NCBI RefSeq assembly: GCF_014191355.1
Contig: NZ_JACHWM010000014.1
Location: 1-64,000, forward strand
DNA from: Methylobacterium sp. R2-1
GTDB taxonomy: Bacteria; Pseudomonadota; Alphaproteobacteria; Rhizobiales; Beijerinckiaceae
DNA: 64,000 bases
Direction: 5' to 3'
In this document: in pieces, positions 34,015-41,689 of the stretch
Position numbering within the stretch: position 1 is the first letter of the stretch
Layout: each line of letters starts with the position of its first letter
Program-made: the position numbers and the translations under genes
The notes under the pieces: generated by a model
The model's input: the letters and a program-made list of their open reading frames with translations, nothing else
What the model was told of the DNA's origin: nothing
Databases searched by the model: none

Positions 34015-34038
34015 CCTCTCCCCGCACGCGGGGAGAGG
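34015..34038. repeat. perfect inverted repeat with AC loop
   Basis: CCTCTCCCCGC-AC-GCGGGGAGAGG is a perfect 11-bp inverted repeat with a two-base centre, just after the DUF4926-like remnant. No T-run follows. The word is like the short palindromic repeats dispersed in many GC-rich genomes. Confidence 0.7.
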
Positions 34039-34122
34039 GATTCGATCGCCACCTCAGCGAACAGACTAATCCGCGTCGAATAGGCGCCAATAGGCGACAG
34101 GCACCTGGGATGGGAGCTGAAT

Positions 34123-35130
34123 CTAAAACTCGCCCCGATACGCGAACAGCCCCGGCACCCCGCCGGTCATCACGAACAGCACCGCCGCGCCGCGCTCGTA
34201 CAGGCCCGCGCGCACGTCGTGAAGCAGCCCCGCGAACGCCTTGCCGCTGTAGACGGGATCGAGCAACAGCCCCTCCGTCCGCGCCATCAATCGCACGGCC
34301 TCGCGCATGTCTTCGGTCGGGATCCCGTAGCCCGACCCGCGATGGGCGCCGTCCACGCGGATGGCGTCGTCCGACAGCGTCAGGCTGCCGCCGATCAGGG
34401 CGAGGGTGTCGCGGGCCTTGGCAAGTGTCGCCGCCCGCGCCTCGGGCTCCGGGGCGAGCACCGTGTAGGACTGGGCCAGATGCGGGTCGTGGCCGGCCGC
34501 GGCAAGGCCTGCGGCGAGGCCAGCATGGGTGCCGGAGCTGCCGTTCGGCACGACGATGCGGGCGAAGTCGATGCCGAGATTGGCCGATTGCTCCAGGATC
34601 TCGGCGACGCAGGCCGCGTAGCCGAGGCAGCCGAGCGGGCTCGACCCGCCGGAGGGGAAGACGAAGACGCGACGGCCCTCCCCTCTCAGCTCCTCGGCCC
34701 GCGCCTCGGCCCAAGCCAGCGAATCGGCCTCGCCCGGCAGCAGGTGGACGCGGGCGCCGAAAAGATCCTGCAGCAAGCGGTTGCCGTTGCCGGTGTAATC
34801 GGCGTCCTCCCGCGGGACGCTGCGGGTGAGGAACAGCTCGCAGGCCAGCCCCATCCGCGCGGCCGAGGCGGCGGTGAGACGGGCGTGGTTCGATTGCAGC
34901 GCGCCGACGGTAATCACCGTGTCGGCCCGCTCCGCCAGCGCTTGGCCGAGCAGGAATTCGAGCTTGCGCAGCTTGTTGCCGCCCAGTCCCACCGGGCCGA
35001 CATCGTCGCGCTTCACGAACAGGCGAACGCCGTTCAGCTCGGTCCCGAGATGGGTCGAGAGACGGTCGAGCGAGCGGATCGGCGTCGGCCCGTCGGTGAG
35101 CGCCACGCGGGGGAAGCGGGTGAGGTCCAT
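34123..35130 (-). CDS. D-cysteine desulfhydrase / ACC deaminase family PLP enzyme
   Basis: 335-residue fold-type II PLP enzyme. RVALTDGPTPIRSLDRLS and VKRDDVGPVGLGGNKLRKLEFLL contain the PLP lysine (NK). ITVGALQSNHARLTAA, PSGGSSPLGCLGY and VPNGSSGTHAGLAAG are the glycine-rich loops that bind the cofactor phosphate. The family includes D-cysteine desulfhydrase and 1-aminocyclopropane-1-carboxylate (ACC) deaminase; residues that separate the two cannot be judged firmly here. ACC deaminase would matter for plant association, but the ACC-specific Glu/Tyr pattern is not obvious, so the former is favoured. The start at 35130 begins MDLTRFPRV; it ends near an inverted repeat. Confidence 0.88.
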   Translation of the reverse strand: MDLTRFPRVALTDGPTPIRSLDRLSTHLGTELNGVRLFVKRDDVGPVGLGGNKLRKLEFLLGQALAERADTVITVGALQSNHARLTAASAARMGLACELFLTRSVPREDADYTGNGNRLLQDLFGARVHLLPGEADSLAWAEARAEELRGEGRRVFVFPSGGSSPLGCLGYAACVAEILEQSANLGIDFARIVVPNGSSGTHAGLAAGLAAAGHDPHLAQSYTVLAPEPEARAATLAKARDTLALIGGSLTLSDDAIRVDGAHRGSGYGIPTEDMREAVRLMARTEGLLLDPVYSGKAFAGLLHDVRAGLYERGAAVLFVMTGGVPGLFAYRGEF

Positions 35131-35148
35131 GGATCTCCCTTGCACCCG

Positions 35149-37008
35149 CTATTCCGCCGCGTGTTTCGGGCGCGGGTCGCGCGCCCGGGCGCTCTCGTCG
35201 AAGCTGTCGGCGAATTGCAGGCTCGCGAGTTGCGCGTAAAGGGCGCCGCGGGCGAGGAGGCTCTCGTGCGTGCCTTCCTCGACGATTTTCCCGCCGTCGA
35301 ACACGAGGATGCGGTCGGCGGCGCGGATGGTCGCGAGGCGGTGGGCGATCACCAGCGTGGTGCGCCCCTGCATCAGCCGGTCGAGGGCCGTCTGCACGGC
35401 GCGCTCGCTCTCGGCATCGAGGGCCGAAGTCGCCTCGTCGAGGAGCAGGATCGGCGCGTCCTTGAGGATGGCGCGGGCGATGGCAACGCGCTGGCGCTGC
35501 CCGCCCGAGAGCGTGGTGCCGCGCTCGCCGAGCAGCGTCGCGTAGCCCTGCGGCAGGGCGCGGATGAAGCCGTCGGCGTTGGCGAGCCGGGCGGCCTCCT
35601 CGACCTCCGCCTCGCTGGCGCCGGGACGCCCGTAGCGGATGTTTTCCAGAACCGTGCCGGAGAACACCACCGGGTCCTGCGGCACCAGGGAGAGGCGTGC
35701 ACGAAGGGCGTCGAGATCGGCCTGCGGCAGGGGCACGCCGTCGATCGTCACCTTTCCCTCGTCGGGGTCGTAGAAGCGCAGGAGCAATTGCAGCACCGTC
35801 GTCTTGCCGGCCCCCGAGGGGCCGACCAGGGCGATGCGCTCGCCCGGTGCCGCCGTGAACGAGACGTCGTCGAGCGCCGTGTGCTCGGGCCGGGTCGGGT
35901 AGCGGAAGCGCACTGCTTCGAACGCGACCGCACCACGTGCCGGGCTCGGCAGGGTGACCGGGTGCTCGGGGGAGCGGATCGCCGGCTCGGCGGCCAGGAT
36001 CTCGCCGAGCCGCTCGGCGGCGCCCGCGGCCTGGGCGAGTTCGCCGTAGACCTCGGAGAGCTGGCCGAGCGCACTGGCGCCGAACACGGCGTAGAGCACG
36101 AATTGCGAGAGCTGGCCGGCGCTGGTGGTGCCCGCGAGCACACCCTTGGCGCCGTACCACATCACGCCGACCACGGAGGCCGAGATCAGGAAGATCGCCA
36201 CACCCGTGAGCAGGGCCCGCGCCGTGATCGAGGCGCGCGCTGCCCGGTAGGCGTTCTCGGACGCGCCCGCGAAGCGCTCGGCGGTGGCACGGCCCATGCC
36301 GAAGGCCTGCATCGTGCGCACGGCGCCAACGGCTTCGGCCGCGTAGGCCGAAGCTTCGGCAAGGCGGTCCTGCGCCGCACGCGAGCGGCGGCGCACGCCA
36401 CGGCCCGACAGGATCAGCGGAAACACGATGAGTGGGATCGCGGCCAGCACGAGGATCGACAGGCCTGGGCTCGTCCAGACCATCATCACGACGGCACCGA
36501 CGAACAGGAACAGGTTGCGCAGCAGGATCGAGATCGAGACCCCGAACACCGCCTTGACCTGGGTCGCATCCGCCGTGAGCCGCGAGACGATCTCGCCGGA
36601 TTGCGACTTGTCGAAGAAGGTCGGGTCGAGGCTCGTCAGGCGGGCGAAGACGGCCGAGCGCAGATCCGCCACGACGCGCTCGCCGAGTGTCACCACCGAG
36701 TAGTAGCGGCCCGCGCTCGACACGGCGAGCACCGCCACGACGCCGAGCAGTGCCAGGAAGTAGGAGTTGATGAGCGCCTGCCCCTCCGGCGAGAAGCCGT
36801 GGTCGATCACCCGGCGAATCGCGATCGGCACGACCAGCGTCGCGCCGGAGGCCGCGATCAGCGAGATCAGCGCCGCCAGAATGCGGCCCCTATAGCGGCT
36901 CGCGAAGGGAATCAGGGGTTTGAGCGCCCCGAGAGGCGCCCGGCCCCGGAGAGCCGCCTGCGGGTCGTCCCCTGCGCCGGACGACGCGTCACGCCTGCGG
37001 GCCATCAT
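35149..37008 (-). CDS. ABC exporter, fused permease and ATPase
   Basis: 619-residue half-transporter of the MsbA-like class. An N-terminal transmembrane domain of about six helices (ILAALISLIAASGATLVVPIA, then SYFLALLGVVAVLA) is followed by an ATPase domain with all motifs: GPSGAGKTTVLQ (Walker A), LVPQDPVVFSGTV (Q-loop), LSGGQRQRVAIAR (signature) and LLLDEATSALD (Walker B). Family members export lipids, glycans or drugs; the substrate is unknown. The start at 37008 (or the next ATG at 37005) has GAGGA at the right distance; the frame is open to 37170 and a longer form from 37113 is possible. It ends 18 bp before the start of the PLP gene, so both are one transcription unit. Confidence 0.93.
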   Translation of the reverse strand: MMARRRDASSGAGDDPQAALRGRAPLGALKPLIPFASRYRGRILAALISLIAASGATLVVPIAIRRVIDHGFSPEGQALINSYFLALLGVVAVLAVSSAGRYYSVVTLGERVVADLRSAVFARLTSLDPTFFDKSQSGEIVSRLTADATQVKAVFGVSISILLRNLFLFVGAVVMMVWTSPGLSILVLAAIPLIVFPLILSGRGVRRRSRAAQDRLAEASAYAAEAVGAVRTMQAFGMGRATAERFAGASENAYRAARASITARALLTGVAIFLISASVVGVMWYGAKGVLAGTTSAGQLSQFVLYAVFGASALGQLSEVYGELAQAAGAAERLGEILAAEPAIRSPEHPVTLPSPARGAVAFEAVRFRYPTRPEHTALDDVSFTAAPGERIALVGPSGAGKTTVLQLLLRFYDPDEGKVTIDGVPLPQADLDALRARLSLVPQDPVVFSGTVLENIRYGRPGASEAEVEEAARLANADGFIRALPQGYATLLGERGTTLSGGQRQRVAIARAILKDAPILLLDEATSALDAESERAVQTALDRLMQGRTTLVIAHRLATIRAADRILVFDGGKIVEEGTHESLLARGALYAQLASLQFADSFDESARARDPRPKHAAE

Positions 37009-37339
37009 TCCTCGACATCGTTTCGTCCCGTTCTGTGCCGTTTCTGTCTTGGCCGGTTCCTCGGCCACTTCTTTCTTGGCCGCCTTTGTCTTGTCGTCCC
37101 GGCTTCGGGCCATCGCATACGCAGCGCGCGCCCCGATTTCCAGTTCGCGTCGGACCTGCGTGCCCATCATGGCCGATGTTCAGATCATCGTTTCGCGTCG
37201 TGCCGACGATCCGCCCTCTCTTGTCGGTCGCCCGAGGCTGAGGTATAGGCGCGCCTTCATCGGAATGCGCGCGATGTTTTGCCCCTGGCTCCTCCCCGGA
37301 GTGGCGGGGCCGGTCGGCGTGCTACCTCAGGATTTCGTC

Positions 37340-37594
37340 ATGGCAAAGAACGAGGCCGCCAAGGCCAAGGGGACCGAGCACCCCGACTACCACTTCATCA
37401 AGGTCGTGATGACCGACGGCACCGAGTACAAGACTCGGTCGACCTACGGCAAGGAAGGCGACGTCCTCAACCTGGACATCGACCCGTCCACGCACCCGGC
37501 CTGGACCGGCGGCGAGCAGAAGATGCTCGATCGCGGCGGTCGCGTCTCGCGCTTCAACTCGCGCTTCAGCGGCCTCGGCTTCGGCAAGAAGTGA
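37340..37594 (+). CDS. rpmE: 50S ribosomal protein L31
   Basis: 84-residue ribosomal protein. The conserved core starts HPDYHFIKVVMTDGTEYKTRSTYGKEGD and includes LDIDPSTHPAWTGG and GGRVSRFNSRF. It carries no cysteine at all, so it is the zinc-free (C-minus) form. An N-terminal extension of about 12 residues (MAKNEAAKAKGTE) is longer than in most bacteria. Divergent from the ABC exporter; the 330-bp region between contains its promoter, which I could not place. An intrinsic terminator follows the stop. Confidence 0.95.
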   Translation: MAKNEAAKAKGTEHPDYHFIKVVMTDGTEYKTRSTYGKEGDVLNLDIDPSTHPAWTGGEQKMLDRGGRVSRFNSRFSGLGFGKK

Positions 37595-37647
37595 TTTTTT
37601 CGGTTTGGGCCCAAGCCCGGACCGGCTTATGCCCGGATCGATGAAAC

Positions 37648-37675
37648 GGCGCCGCTCGCGGCGCCGCTTTCGTTT
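37648..37675 (+). terminator. intrinsic terminator of rpmE
   Basis: GGCGCC-GCTCGC-GGCGCC forms a stable stem followed by GCTTTCGTTTG. It starts about 50 bp after the rpmE stop codon. Confidence 0.8.
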
Positions 37676-37834
37676 GTGCCCGAGGACCTGTGCATCATCA
37701 GAATGGGCGCGACGCGAGGCGCCGCCGGAACGGTGCCCACCGAGCCGATCGGGCGCGGCCATCGGCGGATGACACGCGCGCCGTCTTGCCCCGGCCACGC
37801 TCGCCGGGGACTGACTTCTCGCTTACGAAAAAAA

Positions 37835-38368
37835 TCACTCGCCGCCGAAGGCAGCCCGCAGGCGCCCGAACTGGGCGGTCACCGGGCTTTCCCGCGGCAT
37901 CGGCACGGGACGGTCCTCGCTGATCAGCGCATCGAGGTGAAGGATGCGCGCGTGCAACCGGCGCGAGCGGCGCACGAGGTCCTGAAGCCGCAGCGGCAGC
38001 ACGGCAAAGGTCTCGCCGGCCTCCGGCAGGGCGCGTTCCGACTCGGCGAGCTTGACGCGGGTCTTCTCCTCCTGCGCCTGACTGAGCGAGATCTCGCCCT
38101 CGGACACCGCCCGCTGCACCAGCAGCCAGGAGGCGATCTGCATCAGGCGGGTGGTAAGGCGCATGCTCTCGCTGGCGTAGGCAAGCGTGGCATCCCGCGA
38201 GATCAGCCGCGATTCGGCCCTCCCCTCCCCGTCGAGATAGGCCGCGGTCTCCTCGACCAGCAGCATGCCCTCGCGGAACAGGGTCTTGAAGCCTTCCGAC
38301 GACACATAGGACTCGCCGAAGCTCACCCACTCGCGGTCGTCCCGGAACGTGACGTCGAACTCGGTCAT
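37835..38368 (-). CDS. rcdA: DUF1465 / RcdA-family protein
   Basis: 177-residue helical protein. The family is that of Caulobacter RcdA, an adaptor that helps deliver CtrA and other substrates to ClpXP at the cell pole. Landmarks are the N-terminal VSFGESYVSSEGFKTLFREGM, LVEETAAYLDG, YASESMRLTTRLMQIASWLLVQRAV, and the long helix KTRVKLAESERALP ending ARILHLDALI. The start at 38368 has AGGAGG directly upstream. It lies about 190 bp downstream of a predicted sRNA terminator and near a CtrA-like box, which is notable for a CtrA-degradation factor. The assignment to RcdA is by recognisable family pattern; function in this genus is inferred. Confidence 0.75.
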   Translation of the reverse strand: MTEFDVTFRDDREWVSFGESYVSSEGFKTLFREGMLLVEETAAYLDGEGRAESRLISRDATLAYASESMRLTTRLMQIASWLLVQRAVSEGEISLSQAQEEKTRVKLAESERALPEAGETFAVLPLRLQDLVRRSRRLHARILHLDALISEDRPVPMPRESPVTAQFGRLRAAFGGE

Positions 38369-38485
38369 CCTGCCTCCTGTACCGCCGGCGAACCATCTGT
38401 CCCGCATCGGGACGATTTCGGTGCGAATGCAGCCAGTGGGGCAAGTGTAGCGCCGAACGCGAGCCGAAAGAGGGTTCACGTCCTT

Positions 38486-38496
38486 TTAACGTTAAC
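38486..38496 (-). promoter_or_regulatory. tandem TTAAC half sites upstream of rcdA
   Basis: TTAACGTTAAC contains two TTAAC words on the plus strand and, being nearly palindromic, GTTAA words on the other. The spacing is N2 in place of N7, so it is not a full CtrA box, but the words are the half-site sequence. It is 118 bp upstream of the rcdA start codon. Confidence 0.3.
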
Positions 38497-38555
38497 GGCG
38501 CCGGAGCGGCAAAAGCTCAGGGCCCGACGCTCGGATCGGCGCACGTATCGAGGCC

Positions 38556-38652
38556 AAAAAAAAGCCGCTCCAGAGGAGCGGCTGTCACGAGTCTTACAGG
38601 GAGGCATCAAACAGACTGGACAGAGATCCTAATCAGGATCCAGACAATCTGG
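38556..38652 (-). ncRNA. predicted small RNA with two hairpins and an intrinsic terminator
   Basis: Read on the minus strand from about 38652, this gives CCAGA-UUG-UCUGG, then GAUCCU-GAUU-AGGAUC, then a single-stranded segment with GAUGCCUCCCUGU (a CCUCC anti-Shine-Dalgarno-like word), then AGCCGCUCC-UCU-GGAGCGGCU and eight U residues. All three stems are perfect. The 5' end is inferred from the first hairpin and the spacing to a CtrA-type box about 30 bp upstream; the 3' end is set by the terminator. It could instead be the attenuated leader of rcdA, which lies downstream on the same strand. Confidence 0.6.
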
Positions 38653-38677
38653 ATGTGCCTCTTTGTAGAACAGAAAG

Positions 38678-38693
38678 GTTAACGCACCGTTAA
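38678..38693 (-). promoter_or_regulatory. CtrA-type box, TTAA-N7-TTAAC
   Basis: The minus strand reads TTAACGGTGCGTTAAC, an exact match to the CtrA consensus TTAA-N7-TTAAC. It lies 26-41 bp upstream of the predicted 5' end of the small RNA, that is over the -35 region where CtrA activates. A TACAAA word nearer the start could serve as -10. Confidence 0.6.
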
Positions 38694-38844
38694 ACGCTCG
38701 CGAGCATCCAAAAAGTTGCTGAGCGTCGGGACCACGGGCCGAAGCCGCCGATGAATGGGCCGCCGCGCAGCCAATACGCACGACGACGATCCCTCAGGGC
38801 GAAAACCGCGTTCGGAGCCCTGCATCCGCAGAGGCATACCGTCA

Positions 38845-38873
38845 TTGACTTGCGGCGCCCCCTCCGCCATAAG
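38845..38873 (+). promoter_or_regulatory. sigma70-type promoter for rpmH-rnpA-yidC
   Basis: TTGACT, 17 bp, then CATAAG: a strong -35 and an acceptable -10 with ideal spacing. It is about 160 bp ahead of rpmH and predicts a leader of about 130 nt containing the hairpin at 38884-38916. Confidence 0.6.
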
Positions 38874-38883
38874 CCGCGCCATT

Positions 38884-38916
38884 GCGAAGCGGCGCCCTGT
38901 TCCGGGCGCCCTTCGC
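38884..38916 (+). promoter_or_regulatory. leader hairpin ahead of rpmH
   Basis: GCGAAG-C-GGCGCCC-TGTTCC-GGGCGCC-CTTCGC: a 13-bp stem with one bulged C and a six-base loop, followed by GTTTGC. It begins only a few bases after the predicted transcription start. It may be an attenuator or a 5' stability element; a weak T-run makes full termination unlikely. Confidence 0.55.
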
Positions 38917-39006
38917 GTTTGCAGATCCCATTTCGAGGTTCACACACGGTCCGCGCGCTGATCGCAAGCGCCGCCGGGTCGACACCTCGACCGCCGGAGA
39001 CCGATC

Positions 39007-39141
39007 ATGAAGAGAACCTACCAGCCCAGCAAGCTCGTCCGTAAGCGCCGTCACGGCTTCCGCGCCCGCATGGCGACCGCCGGCGGCCGCAAGGTCATCG
39101 CCGCCCGCCGCGCGCACGGCCGCAAGCGCCTCTCGGCCTGA
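39007..39141 (+). CDS. rpmH: 50S ribosomal protein L34
   Basis: 44-residue, very basic protein: KRTYQPSKLVRKRRHGFRAR followed by MATAGGRKVIAARRAHGRKR and LSA. The sequence and length are the standard L34. It is the first gene of the conserved rpmH-rnpA-yidC run, with a sigma70-type promoter and a leader hairpin upstream. Confidence 0.98.
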   Translation: MKRTYQPSKLVRKRRHGFRARMATAGGRKVIAARRAHGRKRLSA

Positions 39142-39211
39142 ATGTTCCGTGGCGCCGCAGGGTGGCGCCACGTCTCGCAACACGAGCCCGCGAATCGGGA
39201 TCGGAGCGCCC

Positions 39212-39730
39212 GTGCCGACGATCGGACGTCTCCGGCGGCGCCCGGACTTCCTGGCAGCCGCCCAGGGCCGGCGCTTCCACACGGAACGCATGAGCGCTCA
39301 AGGGCGCCTGCGCGCTCCGGACGAGACTCGCGACGGCGCGTCCGCCGAGGGGCTCTTCCTCGGCTTCACCATCACCAAGCGCGTGGGGCATGCGACCGAA
39401 CGCAACCGGATCCGGCGACGCCTGCGCAGCGCCGTCGCTGCCGTGGCGGCGGATGCCCCTTCGATCGGAGCGGATGTCGTCGTGATCGCCCGACGCCCCG
39501 CCCTCGACGCTCCCTTCGAGAGTCTCGTCGAGGATCTGCGCCGCGCCCTCCATTCGGTGACGCGCCCGGCCGCGCCGCGCTCCGGCGACGCTGCCAGGGC
39601 GCCCTCGTCCAAGCCGCCCTCATCCCAATCGCGACGCGGCGGCTCCCGCTCCGGGCGGGGTGCGGCTGCGGGTGGCACTCCCCCCTTTCCCTCCACATCG
39701 AAGGCGCCTGACGGATCGACCGATGGGTAA
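39212..39730 (+). CDS. rnpA: ribonuclease P protein component
   Basis: 172-residue protein subunit of RNase P, which matures tRNA 5' ends. It starts RLRRRPDFLAAAQGRRFHTE, and GFTITKRVGHATERNRIRRRLR holds the RNR motif that binds the RNA subunit. VVVIARRPALDAPFESLVEDL completes the fold. A C-terminal extension of about 45 low-complexity residues (Ser/Pro/Arg/Gly) follows, common in Methylobacterium-type genomes. The GTG start at 39212 has GGAG upstream; an ATG at 39149 would add 21 residues. The stop overlaps the yidC start by 8 bp. Confidence 0.9.
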   Translation: MPTIGRLRRRPDFLAAAQGRRFHTERMSAQGRLRAPDETRDGASAEGLFLGFTITKRVGHATERNRIRRRLRSAVAAVAADAPSIGADVVVIARRPALDAPFESLVEDLRRALHSVTRPAAPRSGDAARAPSSKPPSSQSRRGGSRSGRGAAAGGTPPFPSTSKAPDGSTDG

Positions 39731-41570
39731 CGACAAGACGAACATGTTCGTCGCCATCGCCTTGTCGCTGGTGGTCCTGCTTGGGTGGCATTACTTCGTC
39801 ACCGCGCCGGCCAGCGAGCGGCAGCGACAGGCGGCGCAAAGCCAGACCGCACAGCAGCCGGGCGCGCCGCAGACGGCCGACGGCATCCCCGCCCCGAGCC
39901 CGCGGGAGGGCAGCCCCAACGCGCCCGTTCCCGGCACGGTGCCCGGCGGCGCGCAGGGACCCGTCTCCCGCGAGGACGCGCTGACGCACTCCGCCCGCGT
40001 GCGCCTCGACACGCCCGCCCTCTACGGCTCGATCGCGCTCAAGGGCGCGCGCATCGATGACGTGAGCCTCAAGAACTACCACGAGACCGTCAGCGACGAG
40101 AGCCCGCGCATCGTGCTGCTCTCGCCGACCGGCAGCCAGAACCCCTACTATGCCGAGTTCGGCTGGGTCGGCGCCAATGCCGGGCCGCTCCCCAATGGCG
40201 ACACGGTGTGGAAGGCCGACGGCGACCTGCTCGCCCCCGGCAAGCCGCTGACGCTGAGCTGGGACAACGGCCAGGGTCTGGTCTTCAAACGCCTCATCGC
40301 CGTGGACGACAAGTTCATGTTCACGGTCCGCGACGAGGTGGAGAACACCTCGTCCAATCCGGTGACGCTCTACCCCTACAGCCTCGTTTCACGCTGGGGT
40401 AAGCCGCACACCCAGGGTTACTACGTGCTGCACGAGGGCCTGATCGGCGTGCTCGGCAACGACGGCCTGCAGGAATACACCTACGACAAGGTCGCGAAGG
40501 AGCCGGCCTACGGCGGGCCCGGCACGCTCGGCAAGGCCTGGACGAACGTGACCGGCGGCTGGGTCGGCATCACCGACAAGTACTGGGCCGCGGCCGCCAT
40601 TCCGGAGCAGGACAAGCCCTTCACCGGCGCCTTCACCGAGCGCACCGACGGTGCGACCAAGGTCTACCAGACCTCCGTGCGCGGCGACGCCGTCACCGTG
40701 GCGCCGAACGCCTCCTCGGCCACGACGCAGCGCCTGTTCGCAGGCGCCAAGGAGGTCAACCAGATCAACGCCTACGAGCGCGAGCTCGGCATCAAACAGT
40801 TCGACCTGATGATCGACTGGGGCTGGTTCTGGTTCCTGACCAAGCCGATGTTCCGGGCGCTGGACTTCTTCTTCCATCTCGCCGGCAATTTCGGCGTCTC
40901 GATCCTGCTCGTGACGCTGATCCTGAAGATCTTCTTCCTGCCGATCGCCAACCGCTCCTACGTCTCCATGGCCAAGATGAAGGCCGTGCAGCCGGAGATG
41001 ACCTCCATCCGGGAGCGCTACAAGGACGACCGGACGAAGCAGCAACAGGCGATGATGGAGCTGTACAAGAAGGAGAAGATCAATCCGGTGGCCGGCTGCT
41101 GGCCGGTGCTGATCCAGATCCCGGTCTTCTTCGCGCTCTACAAGGTCCTGTTCATCACCATCGAGATGCGGCACGCGCCGTTCTTCGGCTGGATCCAGGA
41201 CCTCGCCGCGCCCGATCCGACGAGCATCGTGAACCTCTTCGGCCTGCTGCCCTTCGCCGCGCCCGACTTCATCCATCTGGGCGTGTGGCCGATCATCATG
41301 GGCATCACGATGTTCGTGCAGATGAAGATGAACCCCGCGCCGCCGGATCCGGTCCAGGCGCAGGTCTTCGCCTTCATGCCGATCGTGTTCACCTTCATGC
41401 TCGGCTCGTTCCCGGCCGGCCTCGTGATCTACTGGGCCTGGAACAACACCCTCTCGGTGATCCAGCAATACATCATCATGCGCCGCAACGGCGTGAAGGT
41501 GGAGTTGTGGGACAACATCAGGGGCATGTTCAAACGCGGCGACAAGAAAGCCGCGGCCACCAAGGGCTGA
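39723..41570 (+). CDS. yidC: membrane protein insertase YidC
   Basis: Insertase of the inner membrane, acting alone or with SecYEG. The 615-residue product has an N-terminal helix (MFVAIALSLVVLLGWHYF), a Pro/Gln-rich spacer of about 50 residues, the large periplasmic beta-sandwich domain (ILYGSIAL-like DTPALYGSIALKGARIDD to about 360), and the C-terminal 60KD_IMP core with five helices: GNFGVSILLVTLILKIFFLP, then MAKMKAVQPEMTSIRERYKDD, FALYKVLFITIEMRHAPFFG, VWPIIMGITMFVQMKMNPAP and SFPAGLVIYWAWNNTLSVIQQY. Length typical for alphaproteobacteria. Start overlaps the rnpA stop. Confidence 0.97.
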   Translation: MGNDKTNMFVAIALSLVVLLGWHYFVTAPASERQRQAAQSQTAQQPGAPQTADGIPAPSPREGSPNAPVPGTVPGGAQGPVSREDALTHSARVRLDTPALYGSIALKGARIDDVSLKNYHETVSDESPRIVLLSPTGSQNPYYAEFGWVGANAGPLPNGDTVWKADGDLLAPGKPLTLSWDNGQGLVFKRLIAVDDKFMFTVRDEVENTSSNPVTLYPYSLVSRWGKPHTQGYYVLHEGLIGVLGNDGLQEYTYDKVAKEPAYGGPGTLGKAWTNVTGGWVGITDKYWAAAAIPEQDKPFTGAFTERTDGATKVYQTSVRGDAVTVAPNASSATTQRLFAGAKEVNQINAYERELGIKQFDLMIDWGWFWFLTKPMFRALDFFFHLAGNFGVSILLVTLILKIFFLPIANRSYVSMAKMKAVQPEMTSIRERYKDDRTKQQQAMMELYKKEKINPVAGCWPVLIQIPVFFALYKVLFITIEMRHAPFFGWIQDLAAPDPTSIVNLFGLLPFAAPDFIHLGVWPIIMGITMFVQMKMNPAPPDPVQAQVFAFMPIVFTFMLGSFPAGLVIYWAWNNTLSVIQQYIIMRRNGVKVELWDNIRGMFKRGDKKAAATKG

Positions 41571-41591
41571 CCACGACGTCACGTCTTCCCA

Positions 41592-41617
41592 CGGATCCCG
41601 GGCACGCCCGGGATCCG
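41592..41617. repeat. perfect 12-bp inverted repeat between yidC and engB
   Basis: CGGATCCCGGGC-AC-GCCCGGGATCCG is a perfect 12/12 palindrome with an AC centre. It starts 22 bp after the yidC stop and lacks a T-run, so it is probably a stability or processing hairpin, or a small palindromic repeat unit. Confidence 0.75.
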
Positions 41618-41689
41618 CGAGCGTTCCGGCCAGGGCCGCGCCCGGCCGAATGCGTCGGAACAGCGTCGGCGAGCGAGGCGAAATCCGCG

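Noticed and set aside
34123..35130. Definite ACC deaminase of a plant-growth-promoting bacterium
   Set aside because: The D-cysteine desulfhydrase branch fits at least as well, so only the family is called.
34219..37248. 1009-codon open frame on the plus strand
   Set aside because: It is antisense to the well-supported PLP enzyme and ABC exporter genes, and its product is composition-biased (His/Arg/Glu/Gly). Long antisense frames are common at this GC.
38478..39006. Rho-independent terminator as the end of a plus-strand transcript
   Set aside because: The U-run lies on the minus-strand side of the stem at 38563-38583, so it terminates minus-strand RNA.
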